Below, piece by piece: positions 1 through 8,144 of a stretch of DNA of 33,495 bases (the stretch's first letter is position 1; every line of letters starts with the position of its first letter). The notes under the pieces were generated by a model, which had not been told where the DNA came from, did no database searches, and saw only the letters and a program-made list of their open reading frames with translations. The position numbers and the translations under genes are program-made. The DNA is from an uncultured bacterium (GTDB lineage: Bacteria; Verrucomicrobiota; Verrucomicrobiia; Opitutales; Intestinicryptomonadaceae). The stretch lies in the NCBI GenBank assembly GCA_905214995.1, contig CAJMOT010000005.1, positions 1 to 33,495 on the forward strand, given 5' to 3'.

Positions 1-1926
1 CAGTACCCGCGGATGCTGAAAGCCTCCGGCGACGCGATGTGGGCCGAGGGCACGAACGCTCTGATAATCCACAGCTACGTCCACCAGCCGTTTGTCAACG
101 CGCGCCCCGGGCTCGCGCTGGGGCCGCACGGCTCGCACATAAACGCGAACACGACGTGGTGGAACGACGGCAAAGCGTGGGTCGGCTATATAAATCGCGC
201 GCAAACGCTCTTGCAGCGCGGGCGCACTCCTTCCGACGCGCTGGTTCTCGCGGGGGAATCGCGCCCCAATGTCCGCACCAGAAGGCAGAACTACGACAAG
301 CCGCTGCTCGAAGCCGGCTACTTCTTCGACTTCTGCTCCTCCGACGACCTCGCGGACTCCATACGCTTGGAGAACGGGAAAATCGTCGCCCCGTCGGGCG
401 TGAAGTACTCCGCGTTTTCTCTCGGCGGCGAGAGATACCCGACACTGCGGACGCTCAAAACCGTCAAAAAAATGCTCGACGCGGGGGTTTGCGTATGCGG
501 CGAACGCCCGCTCGGCAGCCCGTCGCTCTCCGACGACGACGCCGAATACGCAAAACTCGTCGGGGAAATATGGGGCGCCGACGCGGGCTCGAAATCCCCG
601 CGCAAAGTAGGGAGCGGAACGCTCTATCCCGAAAATTCCGCCGCGCGCGCCGTCGCCGATTTGAAAATCGTCCCCGCGCTGAAAACGCCGGACGGCTTCC
701 GCTCAACCGCGCGCTCCGACGGAAGCGCCGACATATTTTTTATCGCCAACCGCTTAAAGTCGCAAAATTCCGGACTCTTCCGCCTCCGCTCGGACGGCGA
801 AAAATTCCCCGAAATCTGGGACGCCGCCACCGGCGAAATATCCCCCGCCCCGCAGTGGGAATACTCCGGCGGCTCGGTGAACCTATCCCTAAACTTCGCT
901 CCGGAAGAGTCTAAATTCGTGGTGTTGCGCAAGGGCGGGAAAACCGCGCATTTCCGCGAATTTTCGCCGAAGCTCTCCGCATCCGCATCGGAACAATCCC
1001 CTGTCGAAATCATAGAGGCCGAATACAGGCTTCTGGGCTCAAACGGCGGCGGCAAGGACGTGAAGGAGATTCTGCAAAAGGCGGCGAACGCCCCGTTCAG
1101 AGTCTCCAACAAACTGCTCGGCGACCCATTCCCGAACAAGTACAAGGAGCTTCATTTCAAATACGGGGCCGGCGGGCGCGAATTTGAGGAAACCCTCCGC
1201 GAGGGCGCGGAATACTGCTGGAAGGGAACGGAATGGGAGACGCCGCCCGCCATATCCCCCGCGATTGTAGGAGGCGAGCCGGCGGTCGTATTCGGCGCGG
1301 ACGGCTCGGCGGAAGGGACGCTCTCGAACGGCTCGAAATTCTCCGCAAAAGCCGAAAATCTTCCGAAGCCGATAGACCTGTCCTCCGGCTGGACGGTCGA
1401 ATTCGCAAAAGACCTCGGCGCGCCCGAGGGGAAAACGCGCTTCGACAGGCTCGAATCGTGGACGGAAAGGCCGGAGCCCGGAATAAAGTATTTTTCGGGA
1501 ACCGCCAAGTACGAAAAATCTTTCGACGTGCCGCCGGAATTTTTCGCGAAAAACCGCAGGATAATACTCTCGCTCGGCGAAGTGCGCGAAACCGCGAGGG
1601 TCTCGGTGAACGGAAAGGACGCGGGCGTCCTCTGGAAAATTCCCTACGAGGCGGACATAACGGAACTCTTGAAGGAGGGCGAAAACTCCGTGGAGGTGTC
1701 CGCGACAAACCTCTGGTACAACAGGCTGGTCGGCGACGACATAAAATCTCCGAGAAAGCCCCTGACGACGCCCCAATGGATTCTCGACGGCAAATCCCGC
1801 CCAGACGACGGCTCGCGCCACACTTTCACGCTGAGCAAAGGCTGGGATGAAAATTCAAAGCTCGAGCCCTCCGGACTCATCGGCCCCGTACGGCTGCGCT
1901 CCGTCGAAATCTCAAAAGCCGAATAG
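1..1926 (+). CDS. GH106-like alpha-L-rhamnosidase, 3' part
   Basis: The frame is open at base 1 (Q-Y-P-R before the first Met at 13), so the gene starts outside the window. About 641 residues are visible; GH106 enzymes usually exceed 800. The start of the visible part carries the family-like run AEGTNALIIHSYVHQPF, then PGLALGPHGSHIN, TTWWND, YINRAQTLLQRG and VLAGESRPN, which is how GH106 catalytic regions read. The last ~150 residues (YEKSFDVPPEFF, VSVNGKDAGVLWK, GENSVEVSATNLWYN) form a GH2-like jelly-roll sugar-binding domain, typical at the C terminus of GH106. The family removes terminal alpha-L-rhamnose from pectic and other glycans, normally in the periplasm or at the surface. The signal peptide would lie outside the window. 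A terminator hairpin follows the stop. The family call is from recognised motifs; substrate is inferred. Confidence 0.75.
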   Translation, partial: QYPRMLKASGDAMWAEGTNALIIHSYVHQPFVNARPGLALGPHGSHINANTTWWNDGKAWVGYINRAQTLLQRGRTPSDALVLAGESRPNVRTRRQNYDKPLLEAGYFFDFCSSDDLADSIRLENGKIVAPSGVKYSAFSLGGERYPTLRTLKTVKKMLDAGVCVCGERPLGSPSLSDDDAEYAKLVGEIWGADAGSKSPRKVGSGTLYPENSAARAVADLKIVPALKTPDGFRSTARSDGSADIFFIANRLKSQNSGLFRLRSDGEKFPEIWDAATGEISPAPQWEYSGGSVNLSLNFAPEESKFVVLRKGGKTAHFREFSPKLSASASEQSPVEIIEAEYRLLGSNGGGKDVKEILQKAANAPFRVSNKLLGDPFPNKYKELHFKYGAGGREFEETLREGAEYCWKGTEWETPPAISPAIVGGEPAVVFGADGSAEGTLSNGSKFSAKAENLPKPIDLSSGWTVEFAKDLGAPEGKTRFDRLESWTERPEPGIKYFSGTAKYEKSFDVPPEFFAKNRRIILSLGEVRETARVSVNGKDAGVLWKIPYEADITELLKEGENSVEVSATNLWYNRLVGDDIKSPRKPLTTPQWILDGKSRPDDGSRHTFTLSKGWDENSKLEPSGLIGPVRLRSVEISKAE

Positions 1927-1959
1927 CGCGGTTGGGAATTTCGATAGCCTTTCAATTCC

Positions 1960-1989
1960 AAGCCCCGCGGCTTTCCCCGCGGGGCTTTT
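1960..1989 (+). terminator. Rho-independent terminator after the GH106-like gene
   Basis: A perfect 10-bp GC-rich stem (1961-1970 with 1977-1986), extended by an A-T pair at 1960/1987, has a 6-base loop and runs into TTT. It lies 34 bases after the glycosidase stop and before the next gene, so the two genes are probably transcribed separately. Confidence 0.75.
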
Positions 1990-2077
1990 CCGCGTCCGCA
2001 AAAGATCCGGACGGGAAAAATCGCGCGAAAAAATTTCGGGAATTGCAATCGGCGGAAGTTTTCGCGAAAATCCCGGC

Positions 2078-3322
2078 ATGCTAAAAATAAAACGCCTTTC
2101 GGCATTCTGCGCGCTCGCTGCGGCCAGCGCGGTTTCGTGCTTCGGCGGAAGCTCTCCGGAGGAGGCAATGTGGAACTCCGCATGGACGCGCTTTTTCAGC
2201 CCCAAAACGGAAGTGTTCTACGACCTCATCACCTCTTACGACCCGCAAAAATCCCTCGAATTTGTCCCGACCGCCGGAGAGATAGAAAGGCTTTCCAAAG
2301 TCAACCCCAACGGCTATTCAACGGGAATGGAGGACGGCATGATTCTCGGAGGAATAATGATGTGCGCGGTTCTCGACAAATACGAGACGACGAAAGACCC
2401 GTCGCTCAAAAAATTCGCCGACGCTATCGCGCGCGGAATGGCAAGGTGCGCCCTCTCGCCCAAGGCGCGCGGGTTCGTCGCCAGGGCCGTGAGCGTCTCC
2501 GACGGGCGGTCGTTCTTCCCGTCCACTTCGCGCGACCAGTACACGCACTGCGTCCACGGGCTGTACAAGTACTTCAAAAGCCCGCTCGCGACCGCCGAAG
2601 GCAAAAAGCTCGCCGCCGAAATATGCGCCGCCGTAGCCGACAGAATGCTCGAAAACGTCAGGCCCGAAACGAATTACGACGCCCTCAACGCGGACGGCTC
2701 GCCGTCGACCCGCGGGCTTTCGAGAATGTGGAATGTCGCCCCCCACGAGGCCGCCCGCCTGCCGATGATCTACGCGGTCGCCCGCTTTATGACGGGCGAC
2801 GAAAAGTACGGGAGGGAATGCGAAAAATACGCGGCGGAGGCTGTCGCCCAATCGAAAAAATTTTCGCGCAAGATGGCGCCGTGGGCGCAGCTGCAAATGC
2901 AAGCCTCCCTCGAAGTCCTGCGAGACTTCGCGGAAACGGACGCGCAGAGGGAGGAAATCGTCGGAATTATGCGCGAAGTCTCCAAGCTCGCCGCCGAAAG
3001 GCTGCGCGGGGCGGTTTCGGGACTCCTCGACCCGAAGCTCGACCTCTACCGCCTGCCGCCGAACCCGCAAAAAATGCCGCTCTCTCCCGAGGGCAAGCCC
3101 GAGATCGGGGAATTTTTCGAAGGGCCGCACCGCAAGGCGAGATATTTCGGGGAGATGGCGCTGACCATGCTCGCGCTCGGCGGCGGCGGATTCGACGAGA
3201 GCTCTGCAAAACTTCTCGCCGAGCCGTTCGGGAAAATCGACTACGGCAGAATGACGAGCTGCGCCGTGATCTTCCACCTCGCGACATACTGGAGCGCGAA
3301 AAAGGCGGGCGCGCTGGAATAG
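2078..3322 (+). CDS. Exported protein of unknown function, possible (alpha/alpha)-barrel fold
   Basis: About 414 residues. I start at the ATG at 2078 because it opens a signal peptide (K-R charged start, hydrophobic stretch SAFCALAAASAV, then SCFGGSS). The cysteine could be a lipidation site (AVSC), though the lipobox is imperfect. An earlier in-frame ATG (1847) would run back through the upstream gene and terminator. The mature protein is helix-rich, with repeated motifs such as GYSTGMEDGMILGG, DQYTHCVHGLYKYF, APHEAARLPMIYAVARF and APWAQLQMQASLEVLRDF, which look like the inner helices of six-hairpin glycosidase or lyase barrels. I do not recognise a named family. No Shine-Dalgarno is obvious. 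It sits between two carbohydrate-active genes and converges on the next gene with 17 bases between stops, so a role in glycan handling is plausible but inferred. Confidence 0.7.
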   Translation: MLKIKRLSAFCALAAASAVSCFGGSSPEEAMWNSAWTRFFSPKTEVFYDLITSYDPQKSLEFVPTAGEIERLSKVNPNGYSTGMEDGMILGGIMMCAVLDKYETTKDPSLKKFADAIARGMARCALSPKARGFVARAVSVSDGRSFFPSTSRDQYTHCVHGLYKYFKSPLATAEGKKLAAEICAAVADRMLENVRPETNYDALNADGSPSTRGLSRMWNVAPHEAARLPMIYAVARFMTGDEKYGRECEKYAAEAVAQSKKFSRKMAPWAQLQMQASLEVLRDFAETDAQREEIVGIMREVSKLAAERLRGAVSGLLDPKLDLYRLPPNPQKMPLSPEGKPEIGEFFEGPHRKARYFGEMALTMLALGGGGFDESSAKLLAEPFGKIDYGRMTSCAVIFHLATYWSAKKAGALE

Positions 3323-3339
3323 CGGGAAAGAAAAGCCCC

Positions 3340-5457
3340 TCACCGCCGCCCGAAGGCGCCGGAATCCTTCGCTCCGGCGGCCCGCAATACGTTGCCGGCC
3401 GCGACGACATTCTCCGCCTCCGCTGACGCCAAAACCCCGCACTCGGCGGGAAAGCCTGCGGTTACGGTATTGTTTACGATACGCGCGCCCTTCACGTCGC
3501 CCGCAAACACGCAAGCCGCATAGCTTTTGGCAGAATCGGATGAAATCTCGATTTCGTTGTCCCTGAACACGAGATTTTCCCCTACGTTCGCGAGCCACGC
3601 GAGCCCGCGCAGATTCTTAAAGCGGTTTTTCTCCACCAGAATGTCGCGCGACGCGCACCTCGCGGGCGCCTTGAAGCCGCTCGCGGGGTCTACCGTCGCT
3701 CCGGAAAATATTTCGGCGACCCACCCGAGAGTTTTGTCCGATTTCCCGTTGCAGTTTTCAAAAACGCACCCGCGAACCACGGCGTTGGAGCACCCGCCGC
3801 CCTCCGCCCATTTGTCGACGGTGTACGCCAGCTGGAATTTCAGCGGTATGGACGGGCCGTTTGCAAAGCGGCAGTTTTCCACGGTGACGTTCTTGCCCTG
3901 AAAAATGGCGCGTCCGTAGAAATTTTCAAACGTGCAGCCCCTCACGAGAATATTGCCGGTGGCCGCCGAACTCTTGGAGACCCAAAATCCCGCGCCCTTT
4001 TGCTCCGGCAGGGGGGAGTCGAGCTCCAAAATCTCCCCCCTTGCCTCCGATACGCGCGCGGAATACCCCGCAGGAGAGCAGTCGCCGTAAAAGAGCTCCA
4101 AAACGTCGCCCGCCTCGGTTCCGAAGTAGCGGTTGCCCCTCTTGTTCGATATTCTCAAAACCCTGTCGGAAACTTTCTCGGCGAAAGTCATGCGGTCGTG
4201 CAGGTTTATTATGTCGTCCTGATTCATCGAAAACGCGCAATTTATTATTTTGCAATACCCGAGGGAATCCGCCGAGTGTATGACGTCCGCAGTGGAAGTG
4301 CACGGCCGCCTGGCGCCGCCCGCGGGCGGGACGACGTTGAAGTTCTCAAGTTTCCAATACTTTTGCGCGCCGGCTATGTACACGGCCATTCCGCGGCAGG
4401 AATACACGTCTATGTCTTCAAGGGTCAGGTGGACGTTGGAATCGAGGTTGAAGGCGTTTTTGCCGTAATAGTAGTGCATGAGCCTGTACATTCCGCCGAC
4501 TTTCGCCGCCCTGTGGTTGTATGCGCCGGCCCTTTCGGTGAATTTGCCGTCATAGGCGTCCGAGACGGGGACGCCCTCCGCCTTCGTCGAATGGTATATG
4601 CGCGCCCTGTTCGGAGAGAGCCATTCGCTCTTGGCGCCGAAATGCCCCTCCGACGGCCCGAACCAGAAAGCCGCGCCCTCGCAGAATCCGTCGAGAGTGT
4701 CGGACACGGGCATCATCACCTGCACGGGCATCGGCCTGCCGTAAAGCGGATATTTTTCATAGCCGACAAACTCGACGTCGAAATACGGGGGCTTTCCGCC
4801 CTCGGCGGGCTTTTTGTCAGTTATCCTCACGAACGCGCCGAGCGGGTCGCTTTCCCAGTCCCAGTCGATTTTCAGGCCGGATATGCGGACGCGCAGACAG
4901 TTTTTCACCATAAAATTCGCGGCGTCCTCCACGACCGCATGCTGCGGGAGCAACGAAAGATCGCTCGGCCTGCGGAACACGAGCGTCGCCCCGCGCCCGT
5001 CGATTTCAAAGTCTTCAAAACCGTCCATCTCAATGCCCCTGCTGCCGAAACACCTGTACGTCCCCGGGGCGAGCGCGAGCTTCGACGCCCCCGTTTTCCT
5101 GCAATGGGCGAGCGCCCTGTTTATCGCCGCCGCGCAGTCGTCGTTTGCCTCGTCAAACCCGAAATCCGCCGCGAAAACCGTCGCCGAATTTTTCGGCCTT
5201 GGCAGCTCAACCTCGAAATCGGGCGCGCCCGACGGCAGATTCGGGAATCCGCCGCCATACCGCGCGCAATCCGCCCCGTACGGAAAATACTTCAACCCTC
5301 CGGATTCCGCGGCGCTCCTCGGCGCGTCGGCGAGGACGGATTTCGGCGCGCTCTCCGGAGCGGGCCCGGGCGGCGGGAAATCCGCGCACCCGCACAAAAA
5401 TGGCAGCGCGGCGGCGGAAGCGAATATGGCGTTTTTCATGGCAGCCGTTATTTTCAT
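3340..5457 (-). CDS. Right-handed beta-helix lipoprotein, GH110-like
   Basis: About 705 residues from the ATG at 5457; an ATG at 5439 is equally possible, and the longer frame start at 5553 would put 32 basic residues before the signal. The signal ends in a good lipobox (FLCGC), so it is probably an outer membrane or periplasmic lipoprotein. After a Pro-rich linker come NDDCAAAINRALAHC, LALAPGTYRCF and FEIDGRGATLVF, the usual entry into a pectate-lyase-type parallel helix. ISGLKIDWDWESDPLG, then TADVIHSADSLGYCKIINC and NQDDIINLHDRM, resemble GH110 alpha-1,3-galactosidases, where acidic residues in such runs are catalytic. Many N-X-X-V-R-G-C rungs follow. Family GH110 is a recognition call; other beta-helix glycosidases or lyases are possible. 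The gene converges on the unknown exported gene. Confidence 0.7.
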   Translation of the reverse strand: MKITAAMKNAIFASAAALPFLCGCADFPPPGPAPESAPKSVLADAPRSAAESGGLKYFPYGADCARYGGGFPNLPSGAPDFEVELPRPKNSATVFAADFGFDEANDDCAAAINRALAHCRKTGASKLALAPGTYRCFGSRGIEMDGFEDFEIDGRGATLVFRRPSDLSLLPQHAVVEDAANFMVKNCLRVRISGLKIDWDWESDPLGAFVRITDKKPAEGGKPPYFDVEFVGYEKYPLYGRPMPVQVMMPVSDTLDGFCEGAAFWFGPSEGHFGAKSEWLSPNRARIYHSTKAEGVPVSDAYDGKFTERAGAYNHRAAKVGGMYRLMHYYYGKNAFNLDSNVHLTLEDIDVYSCRGMAVYIAGAQKYWKLENFNVVPPAGGARRPCTSTADVIHSADSLGYCKIINCAFSMNQDDIINLHDRMTFAEKVSDRVLRISNKRGNRYFGTEAGDVLELFYGDCSPAGYSARVSEARGEILELDSPLPEQKGAGFWVSKSSAATGNILVRGCTFENFYGRAIFQGKNVTVENCRFANGPSIPLKFQLAYTVDKWAEGGGCSNAVVRGCVFENCNGKSDKTLGWVAEIFSGATVDPASGFKAPARCASRDILVEKNRFKNLRGLAWLANVGENLVFRDNEIEISSDSAKSYAACVFAGDVKGARIVNNTVTAGFPAECGVLASAEAENVVAAGNVLRAAGAKDSGAFGRR

Positions 5458-5648
5458 GGCAACCGTTATAATATGCGCGCCGCGGCGGGCAATATTTTTC
5501 GAGCGGAAGAAAATCCGCGCTTGCCGACGCCGCAAGTTCCGCCCCGCCCGCAAATTAAATTTTGCCGCGGCAATATGTCCGGATTTATCAAACCTGTCGG
5601 AGGTGAATCCGCAGCCTTAGAACTCGGACTTCGGGCGAGGGGTTAAAT

Positions 5649-6197
5649 ATGGACAACGCTCAAAAATGGAAACTGAATAAAAGGGAAATAACGATAATCG
5701 CGGTTCTGACCGTTTTCATGCGCGGGTTCGGCGCGGGCGGAAGCGCGTTTTCGGCGATATTCATGGCCAATTCCGCGGCGATAATAGGGGTCGCTTTCTT
5801 CATTTCGGGAAAGAGCGGCCAAAATAAGTCCGAAGCCTATTTGAAGATTTCGTTTGCGGGAATGGCGGCTCTCTCCGCCGCGCTCGTCGGCGTTTCGCTG
5901 TTCGCGAAAAACCCGTGGGCGGCGGCCGAGATACCGTTTTGCGAGGTTCGCGCTGGGCGCTCTATTTCCGATTACGACAAACCTCGCCCTTAAGCCCTTT
6001 TCTGGGACGGACAAAAGCGGCACGGCGGCGTCGCCGTTCGGATTTTTCCAACTGGCCTCGCATTTCTGTTTACGGCGGCGGCCAACCGGCTCTTCGACGA
6101 CCCCCTCGCGCTGGTGTCGGCGTCGCGGCTGGCGTGTTCCATCGTTGGAATAGCTCCCTACGCGATGCGGCGCAAAGGCGCGGAGAGCCGCCCTTGA
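5649..6197 (+). pseudogene. Decayed MFS (Bcr/CflA-like) drug transporter gene
   Basis: It starts with ATG at 5649 behind a GAGGGG ribosome site. The first frame gives KLNKREITIIAVLTVFM, like the first membrane helix of Bcr/CflA transporters, and then passes directly into FSAIFMANSAAIIGVAFFISGK, which looks like helix 7, so the middle of the N-terminal half seems deleted. The frame breaks near 5940 and stops at 5993. The transporter-like reading continues in another frame (RFALGALFPITTNLALKPF, then SGTAASPFGFFQL), and near 6066 returns to the first frame (LFTAAANRLFDDPLALV, IVGIAPYAMRRKGA) up to TGA at 6195-6197. Two shifts plus an internal deletion leave about 183 codons where about 390-400 are normal. 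Assembly error could explain the frame shifts but not the deletion. Confidence 0.6.
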
Positions 6198-6298
6198 AAT
6201 TTTCCCGCGCGCGAAGCGCGGAAAAGCAAACCGCTTTCTCTGGGGCCGCGCGCCGCGCGGAAAACGCCCCGACGAAAGCGGAAAGCGCGCCCGATTCC

Positions 6299-6964
6299 TC
6301 AGATTCCGTCGGAACGGAGGAAATCCGCCCCCAGCCGCTCGGGGCTCTTCCCCGCGCGGCGCGCGGCGTCGGCGAGTTCCGCATAATTTTCGAATTCCAG
6401 GACTGACACCGTCGCGCGCGAAAACGGCTTAGGCAGAATAAACTTGTCCCACGCTGCCCCGATCGTCCAATACGACGACGGGGTTATGCGCAGAAAAAGT
6501 ATCCGCGCCCCGCTGCCCTTTGCCACGGGAAGAAAACCCGGCTTGCATTGGTAGCGCGGCCCCCTCGGGCCGTCGGGGGTTATGAAAATGTCGGACGTCT
6601 CGCGCAGGGTTTCGACCATCGAAATTATGGCGTGCGCTCCGCGCCTCTTGCTCGAGCCCCGCACCGTCCCTATGCCCAAAAACCTGAAAAACGCGCAGAG
6701 CCACGCGCCGTCGCGACTGGCGCTTACGAGCCCCGACATCGGCAGCCGCGGGCGGAAAATATATTTGCACATAGGCAGAAAGAAAATCCTGTTGTGCCAT
6801 GCCAGCCCTATGAGCCTGCGCGGGTCTTTCAGCCTTGCGAGCGCCGCCGCGTCCTCGGCTTCGAGGCGCACGGTGGCCTGCCACAAGCGCACCGCGACGT
6901 AGACCGGAAAGAGCAAAACGTAGTGCCTCCATGTGGGCTGCGATATGTCCGTATGCGGTTCCAT
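6299..6964 (-). CDS. DUF374 lysophospholipid acyltransferase family protein
   Basis: 221 residues, the usual length for DUF374. This family is related to the LpxL/PlsC acyltransferases and is thought to add acyl chains to lipids such as lipid A at the inner membrane. An N-terminal hydrophobic stretch (YVLLFPVYVAVRLW) would anchor it. LIGLAWHNRIFFLP holds the H-containing motif, followed by GLVSASRDGAWLCAFF and the strongly diagnostic ITPDGPRGPRYQCKPGFL. The C-terminal part fits the family to its end. The ATG at 6964 gives the full domain. It converges on the decayed MFS gene, with about 100 bases between them. Exact acceptor lipid is unknown. Confidence 0.8.
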   Translation of the reverse strand: MEPHTDISQPTWRHYVLLFPVYVAVRLWQATVRLEAEDAAALARLKDPRRLIGLAWHNRIFFLPMCKYIFRPRLPMSGLVSASRDGAWLCAFFRFLGIGTVRGSSKRRGAHAIISMVETLRETSDIFITPDGPRGPRYQCKPGFLPVAKGSGARILFLRITPSSYWTIGAAWDKFILPKPFSRATVSVLEFENYAELADAARRAGKSPERLGADFLRSDGI

Positions 6965-7088
6965 GAAAGAGACGTTTTATGTTTTTTGCCGCGCGGAAGT
7001 CGAATATAAAATGCCGCCGCCCCGCGGAAGGCGCGGCGGAACCGCGCCGAAACCGGCAACGCAAAAATAAAAAATTTCAAAAAACGAA

Positions 7089-7120
7089 TTGACAGCAAAC
7101 CCGCAATATGCCTGAATAAT
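7089..7120 (+). promoter_or_regulatory. Putative tRNA-Asp promoter
   Basis: A consensus TTGACA lies at 7089-7094. The -10 is less clear: CTGAAT at 7112-7117 has ideal 17-base spacing, while AATAAT at 7115-7120 is a better box with 20-base spacing. The tRNA begins at 7135. Confidence 0.35.
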
Positions 7121-7134
7121 ATTTCAAAATTCAA

Positions 7135-7211
7135 GGGGTGGTAGTTCAGTCGGTTAGAACGCCTGCCTGTCACGCAGGAGGTCGCGAGTTCGAGTCTCGT
7201 CCATCCCGCCA
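7135..7211 (+). tRNA. tRNA-Asp (GTC)
   Basis: A full cloverleaf can be read: acceptor GGGGTGG at 7135-7141 pairs with CCATCCC at 7201-7207, the D-arm holds AGTTCAGTCGGTTAGA, and the anticodon loop TGTCACG sits on a five-pair stem and exposes GTC. The T-arm has GTTCGAG. Discriminator G and an encoded CCA end it at 7211. A terminator follows directly. Its last 11 bases and that terminator occur again 141 bp downstream. Confidence 0.95.
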
Positions 7212-7261
7212 CTTTAAAAAAAACGCAATCCGTGAGGGGTTGCGTTTTTTTTGCGGCGCGG
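7199..7261 (+). repeat. Direct repeat copy 1: tRNA-Asp 3' end plus terminator
   Basis: This ~62-bp segment runs from the last bases of the tRNA T-stem through the CCA and the terminator to GCGGCGCGG. It is almost identical to 7340-7401; the copies differ by one T in the terminator run. Weaker similarity continues after the identical part, suggesting a duplicated unit of about 141 bp with a diverged tail. Confidence 0.85.
7216..7252 (+). terminator. Terminator of tRNA-Asp
   Basis: The stem AAACGCAA (7221-7228) with TTGCGTTT (7240-7247) is extended by three inner pairs around a GTGAG loop and is followed by a run of eight T. It begins within a few bases of the tRNA CCA end. Confidence 0.8.
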
Positions 7262-7339
7262 CGAGGCGAGAGGCGAATGGGATTTTTGCAACGCAAAAAC
7301 CCGACAGGGCAAGCGCAGCGCAGTCCAATTCGCCGCGAT

Positions 7340-7401
7340 GTCCATCCCGCCACTTTAAAAAAAACGCAATCCGTGAGGGGTTGCGTTTTTTTGCGGCGCG
7401 G
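7340..7401 (+). repeat. Direct repeat copy 2: tRNA-Asp 3' end plus terminator
   Basis: It repeats GTCCATCCCGCCA and the whole terminator. The 60-odd bases before it, where a second tRNA body would lie, do not form a cloverleaf, although ATTCG at the T-loop position is suggestive. It could be a decayed tandem tRNA-Asp copy or an attachment-site scar left by an integrase that used the tRNA 3' end. Confidence 0.85.
7357..7392 (+). terminator. Second copy of the tRNA-Asp terminator
   Basis: It has the same hairpin as at 7216-7252, with seven T instead of eight. Nothing recognisable is transcribed into it except read-through from tRNA-Asp. Confidence 0.6.
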
Positions 7402-7445
7402 GCGGGACGAGGGGCGAACGGGCGGAGCGGGCGCAAAAGTCGGGT

Positions 7446-7563
7446 CAACGCCAAAAATCGCGGAATACGTTCTTTTAGAACTTAGGATATTCGCAGATTG
7501 GCGCCGCATTTCACAAGAACCGTCAGGAGACAATGCCGGTTCGCGCTTGCATTCGCAAACCGC
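7446..7563. repeat. Dispersed repeat copy A
   Basis: This 118-bp segment aligns with 30097-30213 almost without gaps. Shared blocks include CAACGCCAA, GCGGAATA, TTTTAGAA, TTAGGATAT, CCGCATT and a 3' block TTGCATTCGCAAACCG. Both copies lie a short way downstream of a tRNA gene (Asp here, Pro there). On the minus strand both read as VCECKR ... SKxxYSA, but this may only reflect nucleotide similarity. Nature unknown. Confidence 0.65.
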
Positions 7564-7637
7564 CCCTCCATTGCGGGCTTTTGCCATCGCAAAAAATCCC
7601 GTTCGCGAACTTGATTGCCTGGCGGCAAACTCCATAA

Positions 7638-7862
7638 ATGAATTTAGAAAAGCGAAAAAAACCTCTTATAGACGTAATAAGAGCCCCGTTTCTGGAAGGC
7701 GAGCCGCCGTATTCCGGAGCCTCCTTTATGAACGAAACGCATATTCAAATATGCGTAAAAAATTTAAGCGCGATAAGGGGATATTTTATTCCTCCGCAGT
7801 TTAAAAAAATGTTAAGAAATGCGCGAACTCCGCGCTTGGATAACTCATCTGAAAAGCGCTAA
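7638..7862 (+). CDS. Small ORF of unknown function (74 aa)
   Basis: The reading frame encodes a protein-like sequence, with LEKRKKPLIDVIRAPFLEG near the start and a core NETHIQICVKNLSAIRGYF, and then ends in a basic tail. I do not recognise a family. For coding: balanced amino-acid composition, an amphipathic strand-like core and no arginine-rich shadow signature. Against: no ribosome site before the ATG, and low-GC DNA in a decayed region. It could be a gene fragment or a foreign small gene. Confidence 0.35.
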   Translation: MNLEKRKKPLIDVIRAPFLEGEPPYSGASFMNETHIQICVKNLSAIRGYFIPPQFKKMLRNARTPRLDNSSEKR

Positions 7863-8144
7863 GCGGCCTTGAAATTCGCCGCCTCGCATGAAATCGCATA
7901 AGGGCGGCAATTCTACGCGCAGAAATAGGCGGGAACTTTTTTCTCAGATTGGCGCCGAACTTAGCGGCAGCCGACCGCTTAAACGGATAAAATTTCGCGA
8001 AAGACAAAAGACGCCGCTCAAGAATTTCCATACATAGATTGGAAAAATTTCCCAAACGAAAATTCGCCATAGGATCGCAGAACGGCAACGCTGATTTTTC
8101 CGATTCGGAAAATTCTTTCAAAACCATCCGGTTTTATAGGCGCA

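Larger units (their letters stand above)
7402..8144. other. Gene-poor region with one small ORF and repeat A
   Basis: Apart from repeat copy A and the small ORF at 7638-7862, this stretch holds no ORF I can support. From about 7620 it is visibly more AT-rich than its flanks. A 13-bp word (CAGATTGGCGCCG) occurs at 7494-7506, inside repeat A, and again at 7945-7957. Confidence 0.5.

Noticed and set aside
7170..7454. Minus-strand frame across tRNA-Asp
   Set aside because: It translates the antisense of a tRNA and the duplicated terminator (RDSNSRPPA-type artefact), not a protein gene.
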